Shown piece by piece: positions 24,043 to 39,200 of a stretch of DNA of 64,000 bases (position 1 is its first letter; every line of letters begins with the position of its first letter). The stretch is from contig QZCP01000829.1 of NCBI GenBank assembly GCA_003956705.1, positions 62,001-126,000 of the forward strand. The letters run 5' to 3'. The notes beneath the pieces were generated by a model that made no database searches, was not told the DNA's origin, and saw only the letters and a list, made by a program, of their open reading frames with translations. Origin of the DNA: Brevipalpus yothersi (Eukaryota > Arthropoda > Arachnida > Trombidiformes > Tenuipalpidae). A program made the translations under genes and the position numbers.

Positions 24043-27000
24043 TGATAATAACAAAGTAATAATGTAATATTTTTGCTACTGGTTTATTTACTGAGACAAA
24101 GTTGCTCTGAGATATTGAATTGGGTAAGGATTTTGAGTAGTACCAAAATTGCAATCTTTGTACACACTTGAGGGGTTTGTTGAAGTTTTTCTTTTTCTTC
24201 ATGAAATGATTGCAATCTGATACGAAAAGTCATGAAGGTTATTTGATATATCAAGCGAAGAAAATCCATGTTTGTCCTGTGAATGTGTGTGGGATCTTTG
24301 TATTCTGGTATGGACGAATAAAACTTGATAATACCAAAGGTTACATTCTAAATGATCTACTAAAAGAATCATTTGATTTTCATATTCTAGAATTTCATTA
24401 GAATTTCTGATTAATGTTGCTTTTTATGCTCTATATTTGGCCTAGTTCTCTCTCTCTTCACACTTCATATCCTCTTTTCGAATGGAAGTCCACTGGATAT
24501 TGACTTTTCAACATCCCTCCATGTCCAAATATATCCAACGACTGGAATTCAAACTCATGAACAAATGAGTCAGATAGAAATGATACGCTTGCTCTCTGAT
24601 CAAAATTGTCCATAAACTTAGCATGAAATCATAAATTATTAATAATAACGAATAGCCTAGAGTACGATGATATTGCTTCTCATGATAGCCATGATAGCTG
24701 TCGAAAATTTTTCAGTTGTTATTCTGAACATTTTATATAGCAAGGTCTTGATGAGATTTGAATCTTGATGCGACTGGGAGGCTCTTCAGTATCTGTAAAA
24801 ATATTTCTGAGTGAAGAATAGATGCTATGCTTTTGATCACTACTCTTATTCTTCCTCAGTTATTTCTCATTTTGAATTCGATTCCAACTTGAGATTATTC
24901 ACAATTGGAATCATCGTGAGAAATTTGATTTGAAAGAAAAGTCACTCCTGATTTCCGACTTTGGAAATTTCATTGGAAATTTTCATTACCATTTACACTT
25001 TGAACCTCTTAAATTTAGGTCTGTGTGAATAAATTGTGTCGAGAATTGAGCGAGCTCAAAGTGAATTTGATTGAAAAAAATTGGGAACATGTTGTGTTAA
25101 ACTGTGGAGAGAACTCCATCAGGGAATCGAGTTTTGAGGAAGAAAATTATTCTAGTTCTCTTCACACTTGTATAATACTTACCAACTTAGTTTTTTCTAT
25201 CTACCAAGAAATCACCTTTTCGATGCTGTTTTCATTTGATTTGAAATGATTTGCATATATGCATGTGTGTATGTGCTTGAAATCTGGAAAAGATCCCCAC
25301 ACACAACATGATATGAATAGAGAATCTATGAGTGAAAAGAGCTGATTTTTCAATTTCAAAAACTGACAAACATACGCTTCTAGCTGAGTTGGGAGAGATT
25401 TTGTTCATCAAATGTTTTTATACCTTTCATGCTGTTTTCAAAAATATATATATATATTCCAATCAGACATCATCTCAACAACCCTAGATTGCTAATAGAA
25501 TTAACTTCTAATCTGATTCAATTCAGATTGAATCATTCTATCTGATAAGCTTCCCTACATGATTCTAGTATACACTACTTCTACTCCTTTCATTCCGGAA
25601 ATGACAGCTCTTGACAACTCAACCATTGTTCCATAGGATTTTCTATCACCTGTATTGAAAGTTCGAGAGGAAAAGATGGAAAATCTCTATTCCTGAGAGC
25701 TATGCTTCTCAATACATTCTGTACTCTACTTCTCTGTATTCCTATGGAAAATTCTTGCATGTGTTGTGATCACTTTTGTACGTCAATTTCGTCTTCTCTT
25801 CACTCGCTCTGTGGATCATCTTATCAAGTGTTATGAAAAGGAAAAGATCAAGAGTTGAAAGAGAAAAGCCAATTTCGACTCACTTTCTATCACGTGAATT
25901 ACTTTTCCAGCTCAAACATACAAGTTGAGTGTAAAGATCCTTCTTACTGATTCAGATTATGTTCAGATCTCTCCAGCAGCCATTGACGCACGTTTAATTG
26001 GCTTCAACAAATTATTGGTTAGCATCGAAAGCAGGGAGAACCTCAAGAAATTGGCTGATGAATACATTGTTCTCCAGGATATAATGAATGAACAATTTAT
26101 GGGCATAAATTCTGTTTTCGTTCCCAAGTTTGCTATTATCATTCGTTTGTTTCAGCCTCAAACTTAGTCTCTCATAAACAATTATTCTACACACTATACA
26201 CCGTACACTCATATCTGAGGCTGTGACTTCGTCTAGATAATGAGAGAGAAAGAGAGAAAGAGAGAGAGAGAAGGGAAAGAAAAATAAGGAGTGACTGATT
26301 CTCATCATCATCATGTATTCAGAGAATACACATTCTCTAAGCTTCCATGATTCTGGAGCTTGTAACAAATTCATTTTCCACCAGGGAAACTAACATATAT
26401 GTTGAAAGAAATATTCATTAGTTTTCTTAATTAAGACTCTTTTCATATCTCAGCTTTTTTCTATGATTCATTGTTTCCTTTAGGCGTATATTTTATCCTC
26501 ATTTTGGGACAATTTCTTTTGTTCTACCCAAAATTAACCCTTTTTTCATACTTGAATCTGGTTTTATTTTTTGTGTATTAATTTTGCTCAGGATTTGGAA
26601 ATGTATTCATGTTGAAACCACCTCATTAGGTAGACGAAAGCTGAATAGCTCAAGGGGATACCATCGACAATCACTTTTGTGGAACTTTTCGATAACTAAC
26701 TGCGCCTCGGTGATTTACAATGAATTAGATACTTTTCCACAGACCCAAAAGAGTTTGCTACAATTTATCTATCTAATGGGAGATCTACCTCTCATATTTA
26801 GACCTGTGATTGATGTATCATTGACTATCTATCACATGCATTTGATAATGATCCTAGATAATTTCCAAAATAGAGAAAATCTCATTATTAGTCATGCTTG
26901 ATATTCAATTTGAGGAGTTTTTATGGCTATTAATCAAAAAAATTAGAGAATATCTTGTTGAACACAAAAAATTAAGAAATAGATGTCATCTATAGATAGG

Positions 27001-29488
27001 TTCTCACCAAAAACTGTTGTTCATATGAAACCCTTTCTCTAACGAAAAATTGCAACACAATGGAAGTGTTTGCAATGAATTGATGAGGTATCAATTTTTT
27101 ATACTTCTTTCATGCTGGAAAATGCCTCCATACTACCAGAGTTTGTGAATAATTCACACAATCTCCTCTCTCCAATCGTTGTTTCCATTAGAAAGATGAA
27201 TCTTGTACTCTTATTCCCTGTTCTCATTTCAAATAGTGTTGAGTAAGAATCGTTTAAGGAGAGAGACCTATTTGATGATGCTATTCCTTGAGTACATGTA
27301 TTCCTTGTGTATATCTCTTTGGTTATTCATCTTCATCTTCCTCGATGCAAAAAAAGAGTAGAGAAAGAATTGAGTCAACTTTTCTCTGCTTTTTTCCTCC
27401 ACATCTTTCAATCATGAATAGAATTTGGTTAAGTGAGTTTATCTTCTACTATCATTTTGATATCTTTTTCTTCATCGAAAAAGTTGGATGCTGATTCCTC
27501 AGATTCTCTTCCCCAGTCATTCTCAGGAGGACATCCAATTTGTGTTCCTAAAGTGTTCTTCTTCTCTCCGCAGGCTGTTTGCTCTTTGGAAACTTATAGA
27601 TTGTCGAAAAAAAGATCACATTCAATGTGTATATCGGCAGCTGTGCCAAATTTTTTCCCTAGTATCATACTGTGTGAATCATTTATAAGTTTGTAAGAGT
27701 ATTCCTTTGCTTGAAGAAAAGATGGAAGCAAAAATTTTCTAACCCTCAATGAATAGAGAAAAAGAACATTGCAGCATTGGCGCTCTTCGCATTCTTCTTT
27801 CCTTTTTTGTACTTCGAAATTTTGCATGAGAATCCTCTTATCCAGGTTTTTTTCGACAGGTATTCTGATCGATCACACCAGAGGTGGTTTTTTCTTTTTC
27901 TCTATATATTTTCTCTGGTATATATGCATTGCAGGCGAAATTCTTGCATTTGATGATAGGATTCATGGTCCATTGAATGCTCTCAATTCGCTTTCGATAT
28001 ACTTTTTCATCTATTATGATCAACCAGAATCCCAGACAACAATTTTCCCTAGATCAAAATTGAAATTTTTGCAATCTTTCGATCATGTTTTCATGAGAAA
28101 AGCATGATCCTCTCTATAATCTATCGGAATCATTGAAATGAATCCATCTGAGCCTGTGATATTCAAAATTTTCCTTTCCATACTCTCACATTTTGTACAC
28201 GAGATAGATCTTCTTCAAACTCTTGTTTTTCATCTACTAAAGCATTCGCTCAGAAAATGCTTCTCACAAATTTCTTTCCAAGACACGATTTCATTTATCG
28301 AAAACTTTGGAAAAAACGCTTAAGAGCTTGAAAGCTCTTAAAAACATCTTATTGGCTTAGTGAATAAAGGTGAATGTAACCTTTTTGGGAGTAAAAAATT
28401 TGGAGGGTCTGAACTCAAGCTAATCACACCAATAAGCTTGAGATCAAATCTTTATTCTTCATCTAGTTTCAAGCTTCTGTTACCCAATACAGATTCTACA
28501 TTTTCCATCCACTCTAGATTCAACTTAAATCAGACTCATACGGCTAATAACTGGAACAATCTTCTCTTCTCAAGCAAAACAATGCGAACGCTTCAGTAGA
28601 TATTTTCACTTGACACAAGAAAGAATTTGGTTCAAGTATGAGACGAAATGGAATAGGAAAATGGACTGCTTGTCGAGGCAAACCCAAAAGACCGGAAAAT
28701 TCTTGTGAAAAGAGGAAAAGGAAAAAATATGAGAAAAAGCCAATGCAAGCTGATTGTGATAATGAGAAAGTGACTTGGAAAAAAAAGATGGATAAAGGAA
28801 GAAAGATGCTGATGGTGTGCATGGAAGGATGACAAAGAGAAAGTGAAAGAGAGAGAAAGAGAAAGAGAGAAAGAAAGAAAGAAAGATTCCAGCTGAAGTC
28901 TAGTGTCCAGTTACCAAGCCCAAGGGAATACAACAAGCCGCGAATATTTTGTCCAGATAAATCATGCTCATATTATTTTTCCTTTTGATATCACATCCAA
29001 TATGAACATTAGCTTCAATAATCGCTATCTTGTGACTGGGCTCTTCTTCATCTGGCGAGTATCATTATTTTGCTTTCTTGACCATACATGTGTGTGTGGT
29101 GAGAGAAGAGAAGTAAAGAGAGAAAAAATAGACGAAGCCAAGAAAGAGAGTAGATTGAAGCCAACAATCATGAGTATCGATGTGCCTTGTTGGTAATATG
29201 AGATCCATCGTCAACAGCTTTTACCAATCGCAATGGATAGATGTTTGTTATATTTGATTTTCTATCTCTCTTCCCTCAAATCGAGTCTGATGGTCAAAAA
29301 GAGAGGATACAAGAGAAAGTCAACAAAATATGATCATCTTGGGTGCTCATAATCATTATTGAAGATGATGCTCAATCCTAGTGAATAGTGTTTGTCATGC
29401 TGATGTCCACTCGAATCACCGAGGCTTCCAGAAGTGTAGAGAAGGATGATGACAGTCATAGAATTGAGCCACTAGCCATTGGATTTAC

Positions 29489-29535
<47 letters not shown>

Positions 29536-30202
29536 CGAGAATGAGCAAGTAAGAGTAAGGAGAAGATTGGGGAAGAGAAAATCCTAGAAAGTAGAGAAAT
29601 TTGTATTGGACAATAAATATCCACTATCTAAGGAGTAACATGCAAGAAAGGGCCAAGAGGAATGAGCAAAAAGAGAGATAAAAGTGTAGTCATGAGAAAT
29701 TGGGCGATGAAAATGTTTCTCTAGTAGTTTTATCCCGAATACTGGCCACAAGAAAAGCTGTAGGAAAGTAGTTTATCACTTTTATCGGCCCATTTAATCT
29801 TGAACAATGTGACCAAGTAGATTAGTCCCATGTGAGGAATTGTGTGGGGGGGGGTGAAAAAGAAAATGGTCCAACTTGATCACTTTTAGAATGGATAAAC
29901 TTTGTGCACTTTCCTCTCGATTCATTTGTTGGTTGAGATGATGGGTACACACCATGAGTCTTGCTTCTGATTGATGGCACACAATCAGCATGTTTATCTG
30001 AGAAAATCTTTCCCATATTCATTATGAATTCTTCAATGACATGATTGGATGCTCTAAGCTCAATGTAGAATACATGCATGTTATGCTTGTGGTTGAGTTT
30101 GAAAAACCCAAAGATGATTGGAAGCTTGTGGATTGTATTATGCAAATTTGGTGCTATGTTAATATGTAAATTAGGGAGAAAATTTTTCAATCATCTCTCC
30201 CT

Positions 30203-30243
<41 letters not shown>

Positions 30244-33200
30244 TTCTCTTCTAACTAAATTTCACTCCATCTTCTTCTCATTTAGATTTGCTCTACTCTC
30301 TAATCTTGAGCGAATCATTTTGCCTTGTGGATTCCAAGGAGAACATTATTTTTCGCTCTTTTGCCATCTTCACGATGCATCTTTATTAACTCATCTATCC
30401 ATAGCAACCATTCATCTTCATTTAGTTGCATTTTTTCCTTCTTCTTCTTCTTTCTTCAAGATCTCATTTATATTGATTCACTGCTTTCCGATTGGCATCA
30501 AAGAAAATAGACTATCCATGCAATATCCTTTTTACTCAATTTATTACTCATGAATGGGTGAAACACAGCTCATTGCTAATCAAAATATCTTATCCAACAA
30601 TTTGCTTTCGGTTCTCATTGCTCTTCTCCATCTTCTTCTTCCTCCACAGTACATGTGTATGTATTCCCTCCACTGTGGGTTATGAATCTTATTCAATTTT
30701 CTGAACCACAGAAGCCACAAAAGAAAAGATTATGAATTACCCTTGCTAATGAACCATGATTGTATTTGGTTCCATTCAATCGATAAGTTAACTTGGAAAA
30801 GAAGCTTGTTCTCTCATTAGAGGGAATATTTTCAGAGAATAATTTGACTGTTTATCCTTGATCAAATTTAAGTTCATCTCTTCTTCACTTGATTTGAAAT
30901 GTGAAGTGTATCACGGAATTCCAAGTGATCTAGACTTTCAGGCTTTTTTCGTGAAAACTCACTTGATGCGATGCAAGGTTCAGAGGATTTAGAGTTGGGC
31001 ACGATTTCCATGGTATTCCAGTTGAAGTTCTGTCTTACTTACTGATCAATGATCCAAACTATCTAGATGAAAGAATCAAGTCTGAGCTTCCGTAAAGTCT
31101 TTTATCTTCTTGCTCTCCAGCCAAGAACGAGTTTGACTAGATTGACACTGGGTTTGTTGGACTTTCAGTATTCTTTTCTCAGTTACTTTCCAGTCTAGAG
31201 ATCATGTACATGATGCTTATGGTCGAATGGAAAAGTAGAAGGAAGCTACATGTGCCATGAGCTTTCAGGATAAGAACTATATATCAAAATGGATGTGAAA
31301 CAACAATTGAGCTCTATTCCTCTCTTGTTTCCATTAAGACTATATCCTTTTTTTGAGGACTCTTCATCGTCGAGAGTGAAAGCGATAGACAGAACGAATT
31401 CTCGATGCTCTCGAACATTTCAAATATTTTTAATCTTTGCTACTTGATACTTTCATATGCTATTTGTTCATCTCTTTTACGTGTCTTGTGAGTCTCTCAG
31501 ACGCAATATCTTATCTTGAGCTCTATTTTCATGCATGATGATGGCTGAAATACCAAATGTGTATCCATCTTTTTTTTATCCATTCATGATGATTGAAAAG
31601 CTTTCTTACTCTCTCGATTGGATCTTTTGGGTACTGAAATGGTATATCCTCTCGATCCCAAGCACATTAACAGATTGAATTTCTCATGGTTTTTTTCCTC
31701 CTCCGAGCATCCTCATGAATGTACATATATGTAGGCTTTAACAGGTGAATGTGATATTGAGTACTATTTATACATGGATTCTTTTCTAGGATATTCACTT
31801 GTATTTTGTTCGTTTTTGTTCGAATCAGTAGGAGAGATAATCGATTTTTCTTATATTTTCGCAGATTTTCGATGTATTTGCTTTATTAACTAAAATCAGT
31901 GTAAGAAAATCTTAGACCATCCTCAACACAATACTCATGACATGATAGATGATCAGACATCTAAATACTGAATAAAGAATCGATATCAAGAATTGAAGTG
32001 TTTTTTCATGTTACACCATTGCATGACATGCTTATTCCGTGATTTTCGAAAAGTTTCCTGATTTGATTTGAATTTTTTATCACTCTCGATTCTTTTTCTT
32101 CGACTTGACTAACCATTTAGGACTTTGAGCGGATTTGAGCAAAAAAGGGAACATCTCTTGAATTTCTATCAGATTCTCTGAGAATTTAGGTCTTTCGGAA
32201 AGATCAAGATCTCGAGAAGCTCATCTCCCGGCAATTCTAGATGCTGAGGATAACGAACAATCTATAGTTCATTTTGACCAGGATTGTCCACCCATAACTT
32301 GAAGTTGATTAAACCATTTTTCAGGTCTCTCTTTCTCCTTTGTTCGTGCGACAAGTGAGATATTATCATCAATAAGGCCTACTTTTTATAGCAAATTAAA
32401 TCCTGTCAAGCATCATTTATTAATATGTCCGATAAAAGCTTCCGAAATTGTGTATGTGTACTGGTTTATTGAATGGAGAAAGAGAGATAAATATCCTTTT
32501 CTACTGAGCCTTTTATGATGAGATTTACGGGACCTCTCATGAATCTCATAAGCAAATGCAAATTCTTTCTGACATTCTCGACAATTCAAAAGCGTCTATT
32601 TTTCTTCCTTTTCAAATTCATTCTATAGTCTCTACATTTTTCACTCACACATTTCAACATTTTATTCGCTTCGTTTTGGAGCGAATAAAAATGTAGAATA
32701 ATATTCTACAGGCTATCGCGTCCAATGTTAAAGAGAAAAATTCGAATTTCAAATTCTTTTCCAAGAGAGAAAGAGAAGAGGGCAAAGCAAATTGACAATC
32801 ATAACCTAGAATTGTCCAATGGTATTCTAAAATCACCTTTCGAAATAACTGAAATTTTGAGTTTGTCACACTTTTCTCGCCAAGTTATGATAACTGAACT
32901 CATAAACGCAATCTGAGAGCAATGAAAATGCATGTTCTACATTGAACAATCACAACTCATGTTGAGAAGTTGAAATTTTTTCATACTTTCAATTTCTTTT
33001 TCTGCCTCTCTCTTCTTTTCTTTTTACAGTTAAATCATGAAATTTCAAACTTAATGTTCTAACTTCTATATCTAAACGATTCTCTCTTCTCCTAGGATCC
33101 ACGATTCAACAAAGAAATCGATTCATTGACTGGTTATCGAACAAATTCAATCATGTGTTTACCTGTTCTAAATTGTGGTGGAGATGTAATCGGTGTAGCT

Positions 33201-36200
33201 CAATGTATAAATAAGCTGCCTGAAGGAAGTGAATTCAGTAAACAAGATGAACAGGTAAGAAGATGATAGAATGTGGAAAGTGAAGATGTTGAGAAGAGGA
33301 AAAATAAGAATGAGAAGATGAGGAAACAACTACAATAATAATACTCTTTGGATAAGAGAATCGAGAAGAGAGAGATATTTTTGTTTCTGTACCCATCTTA
33401 CGTTCCATATCCTTACTTTACCATCTTATTTTTGTGTTCACTTATACACCTGGATATATCGATTTTTGTAAGATAGAAGGCACGTATCTATATGTATGTT
33501 TATATTTTTCTTTGTCATCTTTCCATTCACATCATCTTCACTCTGGCTGGACATCAGAAACATTTTGCCTTGCACACACATACATTCAAACACATTCTCT
33601 ATCTTCTCTGTCAAATGATCACAAGAGAAATAGCTTATACATCCAGTGGCTTAAATTGTGACTTTCCAGTCCATTGAGTTACTTCATCTTCTTCTTTTTC
33701 CTTTTTTTCACTGATACTTTTGATGTCAACCTCATCGGTTGAGGAGATCAGAGAAGAAGAGAGAGAGAATCCATATTTTAGATCTTATTCCCTGGATATT
33801 CTCTCGCTCTAGCCTCAGCCTGCATTGAATGGAACTGAATGAATCATGCTCAGAGCTGAGGAGATATTCTCTTTCAAGTTTGTATTTTTTAGCTTATTTT
33901 TAAGGTAGAATATTGGAGTTCAGCGGTGCTTGTTAAGTTTAATATGGATATTCAAAACTATCTTTGACTTATTCGAAAAATTCTGTCCAATTGAACAGTC
34001 GCTCAGCTTTGGAATAACTCATCGAAAAAGAGTATCCTAGAGCTCATATTTTCGAGATGAATCATGAAGATAGCTTACGGATATAATATCGCCTAGAGAA
34101 TTCACAGCTTTACTTTTGGCCTCAAGATCTGACTGAATATTGTCAGATATGAAAGGAAATAATATTCAGCCTAGGAGGTTTGTTTTATGGGTTGTTGTTT
34201 TGAGCTAGTCTCTTTTCTGGCTGAGCTTAGCTCTAGAGAGTGAATTCGTATCAAATTCATACATATCATAGCTAAATATTGCGGTTCCACTTTATCATAA
34301 CATTACGAATGGAAATATTCCGGTCTCAAATCTTAATCTTTATTTGACTTGAGAACATATTGCTATCAGGATATTTTTCAAGACATTGATCTGAGTTTCT
34401 CTTTTTTTTCTTCCCTTAGGTGTTCCAAAAGTACTTGACATTCTGTGGAATTGGCATCCAAAATGCCCAATTATTCGAATTATCTGTACAAGAGTTCAAA
34501 AGAAATCAGGTAAAAATTTTATTTCATTCTCCTCTTCAATTGTTTTAACCTATCTTGTCGCTTACAATCAAACTCTTTCCCGTACATTTTGGGGACACGA
34601 ACTATCTATTCTATTCTATCTATTGAAATTTCTCAGAAAATATATTGCATGAAAAATTACAAGAGCCAAAAATTTCGAAATTCTCTAGCTAAAAGAGGAT
34701 ACATCCCATCTGATCCACTTGTCGACCAAGCCTCTGTTGTGTCAATCAATTCAAAGTCTTTCAAAATTGATTGACATTTCAACTATTGTTGAAAAATTGA
34801 AAGAAAAAAATTTCAATAATAATTTCATGAAGGCTAAGTTTTTACCTATTGAATGCTGATACCAATACACCCAATAAGAGAGGATACATTCTTCCACTAC
34901 TGTAGAACTGAGCATTCCAATATTGTTCACCAGTAACTGATCGATAAGCAGCAATCATTCAGGCGAAAGGAAAAGTCTTGAGAAGGTGACAAGCTGGAGA
35001 AAACTCAGTTATCCATGGGCATGTAGTGAGGAGAGAAGCCGAATAGATTGAGATCATGTTGCTTCGTCTTCTTTTTCCGCATCAAATCTCGTCATGTTTA
35101 TTCAGTTGGAATAAAGCAATCAACTAATGATATCATCCGATTGCATGAGTACAGAGCATATATCAAAGAATAATAGAGCTTCTCCTAGAGAAAGTAAAAA
35201 GATAGAAAGAAAGAAAGAAAGAAAGAGAGAAAAGTGATAAGAAAGTCGAATCAACCCAAATTCTGTAACTATACTTGCACTAGCATCATGAATGTTACTC
35301 AACTCATACTCGAGAGTATGGGTCACCAGAGATAGTAGAGATGACACTTTGAATAGGTTCATGAATCATTGTGGATCACTTGTATGAGACTGTTCATCGA
35401 TGAACTTTCAAGAAGTCCCAAATTTGAGGTGAATATTCGATCAGACATTCCTGTAGCTTTTTGTCTGGATTGAATATGATGATATCTATGATAATAAGTG
35501 CTGGTTTATATGATCTATTTCACATTATAACGATCAAGTCTAATTTTCTCATTGCATTAGCTGTACAACTTTTTGTGTGAGTGTGTTCATTACTCGATTT
35601 GATTTAGTTTGATGAGCTGTGTACATTAGATCCATCTTTTGCTTTCAATCAGCCTTTCAAGGCAAAGAACATTTCTTTTGATCAGATGTATGAGAAAGAT
35701 GCTCATTCTAACCCATCAAGTGGATCAAAATGATGATGCATAACTCATAGACCAATCATATTACAATAGAATTTGTATCTTTTTTCCACTCCTTTTTTTC
35801 TACATTCCTTTTTTCTGATGTATCATCATAATATGAATAGATGAAATGCATCATCATTTTCAAACTTTTTATTCTTTATTCATTTTTTGTCTCTCTTTCA
35901 CTCTCTCCCTACACAAATTCATTCTTCAAACATGTCAGCTTCTTTTGAGCTTGGCTCGATCAATATTCGAAGAGACATCATCACTGGAATCATTGATCAA
36001 CAAGATAATGATGAAAGCTCAAGGCCTTCTACAGTGTGAAAAATGTCGCGTCTATTTGATTGACACTGATAATCAAGATTATGAAGAAGAGGTAAGCCTA
36101 ACAGAGAAAAAGAGTGAGGGAAAAAAATTTAACTGAAATTCAATTTGATTTTGGTGAAATTTTTCTCATTCTTTTTACCTTTCTTATTCAATGAGATTGA

Positions 36201-39200
36201 GATATTCTTTCTTTTCTTCTTCCTTTCATGTTGTCATAAATTTCTTTACTCTCACCACTATTTCCGGATTCAAGTTGCTTGATGACAAGACGAAGTTAAC
36301 AGCAGCAATACCAAGACGAGAAGTAAGTAATTAATATGGGTGTTTGGTGTAAATGGATCAGAAAATGAGAAAAAATTTTGATTTTGATTCTCAGAAGGTC
36401 TTGAGATTATTAAGATTTTTTCTTCGGTACAACTGATTAGAGGAGTGCATTATCTTTCGAGACAAATATGAACTTATCAGAAGAATGCTAAAATTAGATT
36501 TTTTTGAAAAAAACGTGCAACAAATCAATTGAGTGATAGTGAAAAATTAATTACCATGCTTTCATGTTACGTAAAGATCAATAAGACTGTGGGCTCGAGA
36601 TTCGTGAATTTGAAGTTGCATAATAACATCATAATCAGAAATTGACGTCATCAGGGAAGCCATGAACAGATTGTGATTCAAATTTTTACCTCATATCAAA
36701 CATTTGATAGACTCGCCTGAATTCCTTTTTACATACCTTTCATTCTCATTCCAGCCTATTTTTATCGATCCAGGGTGATAATATTTTTCTAAGTTACGAA
36801 TTGTTCTTAGCATTCTCACGTGTCAAACTATCAGTTTCATGCTAAATTTGTGCTTCAAGGATAGCAAAATAGGCAACAAAAAGCTAGTTCCTCATCTAGC
36901 TCGGCTAGTTCAAGAATTTTTCATAACTACTCTTGAACACTAGTTGAAATTCTGCTCCATTGGTCCAAACAGTTGAATTTCAATATATTTCTGACATGAA
37001 ATTTCGTTGGAAACATAAGAAAAAACATGCCAGTAGTTCGAGGGAATCCTAAGAATTGCTCCTTTTTTTCCCCTTAGGATGTATCATTCTCCTGCATTTT
37101 CGAGTCTGAAACCGAAAGTGATGAATTAAAGAAATTCTCGTAAGTATTCTTGTACCTATATTGATACCAAGAACCGAATGATGATTTTTCTTTTTTCCAA
37201 TTTTAGCTATCAAGAATTAGTCACTTCGATGGGAGGTGAAATTTATGCTAAAATAGCCAAAAAAGTTGCAATCACAGGATTGGTTAGTATTTTATATTAT
37301 ATTATATTCATTTTACCAAATTACTTCCAATAGCCAGGCCTCAAGCTACAGAACAGGCATTCGTTACAATTTAAATTATTCAGCGAAAAGTGAAGAGAAA
37401 TAGATCCCATAATTGTAATATTGGCAGAAAGGTTGATTTCCATTTTAGTCACAATTAGTCAAATTAATTGTCAAAATTCGAGAAAAAAAAATTGCAATAT
37501 TCACTTGATCATCACGCAAGCGCAACCTTAGACACGAGTTTTGTTTTCTGTTATCGATTCAATTTGATTGTTGATTTTTTGAGGTTTCATTTATTGTTGA
37601 GATTTGAGAAATCATCAGTACAATTCAGCACAATTTTATTTCCTCCTCAACTACATCATGTTGTTGACGATGTGTGTTCCCATGATGGAGACTTATCTGT
37701 ACAGTCTTCTCGGAGTGAAGGCTGCCATCGAGTGGTTTTCTTTGTGAGCTTGAGGGCCATGTGCAAGCTAGTGTATTCGAAAAATTCACCAGTAATCACT
37801 TGATTTGGTATAAAATGATTGAGAATCTAAATTACCATGTTTACGTTTTTCATAGACTTCGAATCGCAATTCTATCAAGTCAAGTGATGGTTCGGTTGAT
37901 CCTGGTAGCTCCAGGATGATTCAAGTAAGTTGAACCCGAAAAATTTTTGGCGGGAAATTTTAAGTTAGTCGGTTTAAATTGATTAATTAATTTTTTCTCT
38001 TCTTTCTTGCTTTTTTTAGCCGATGAAAATTGCTAAAAACATACTCTCCATACCAATACTGAATTCCAAAGGATATGTGATAGGTGTTGCTCAAATGATC
38101 AATAAGACCACCGATGAACAGTTCTCCGAGGTTGATGTTTCCACGTTCGAGGTGAGAATTGTATTATCGAAGAAAAGAGTGATGGCAGAGAGAAATAATT
38201 AAAATTTAAGAAACTTTGATAAGTGCTGACTATAGTGATAATAATTCATTTTACTCATTGTCTTGAGAACACTTCTTTGGAAAAGTATCAATAGACTTTC
38301 TCATGATGAATCCTCTTTCTATCAAATTCTCAGGCATTCGCCATATTTTGTGGACTTGGAATCCATAAAATGCAAATGTACGAAAAAGCAATAAGACTAA
38401 TGGCCAAGCAAAAAGTGGCTTTGGAAGTACTCTCGTATCATGCATCATCATCATCTGAAGAGGCGCTTAGACTGATGGTATTTATTAACTTAGATTTGAT
38501 TTATGACACTCAAATCAAAATACACAGTATATACAGTATATATTTTGATCAGTTCTCTCGAACTTCCTCAATTACATATTGTGTGTCTTGAATTCATTTA
38601 AGTAGTGAACATGTCCGAAGAGCTGAATTGTTTTTTAATTTGATTTTCTCTTTTCCCAGTCGATGAGAGTGGAAACTGCTCAGCATTACAATCTTAATAG
38701 CTTCGAATTCAGTGATTTCGATCTCACCGAAACTGATACGTGCTTGGCAACTTTGCGAATGTTCATGGAGTTTAATCTAATAAACAAATTCCATATACCT
38801 CTCAAGGTACCTTTTGTTTGCTCATGTTTTTTCATTTCATTTATTCCAGAGAGTTCATTAGTTTAATCTTCTCGTCATATTGTTTTCAACTCTGCTAATT
38901 TTCATCCTTCAGGTTCTCTGTCGTTGGGTTTTAAGCGTAAAGAAAAATTACCGTCCAGTCATTTATCACAATTGGAGGCATTCGTTCAATGTAGCACAAA
39001 CAATGTTTGCCATACTTAGTGTAAGTTGAATCGAAATTCATATCACATGAAGTTGCAGATCTTCGGGATATTCTCAACTTTTTGCTTCTTCTAACTTCAA
39101 CAGACTAGTCAAATGTCGAGAATAATGGATGATCTCGATAAATTAGCTCTTCTAGTCGCATGTCTTTGTCATGATCTGGATCATAGAGGAACAACCAATT

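Larger units (their letters stand above)
20708..33095 (+). other. 12.4-kb intron of the PDE gene, splitting GAF-A
   Basis: Donor GAG|GTGAGT, acceptor TCTCCTAG, phase 0. Splicing joins NAYE to DPRF, a family-conserved junction. Most of it is stop-rich with many GA/CT tracts. The 25.0-28.6 kb portion is notably ORF-rich (entry below). 28640-33095 shows no supported feature beyond low-complexity GA and CT stretches. Confidence 0.8.

Noticed and set aside
28320..28341. Short perfect hairpin (TTAAGAGCTT / AAGCTCTTAA)
   Set aside because: Ten-base arms with a 2-nt spacer are easily found by chance in AT-rich DNA, and there is no T-run, target duplication or other context giving it a role.
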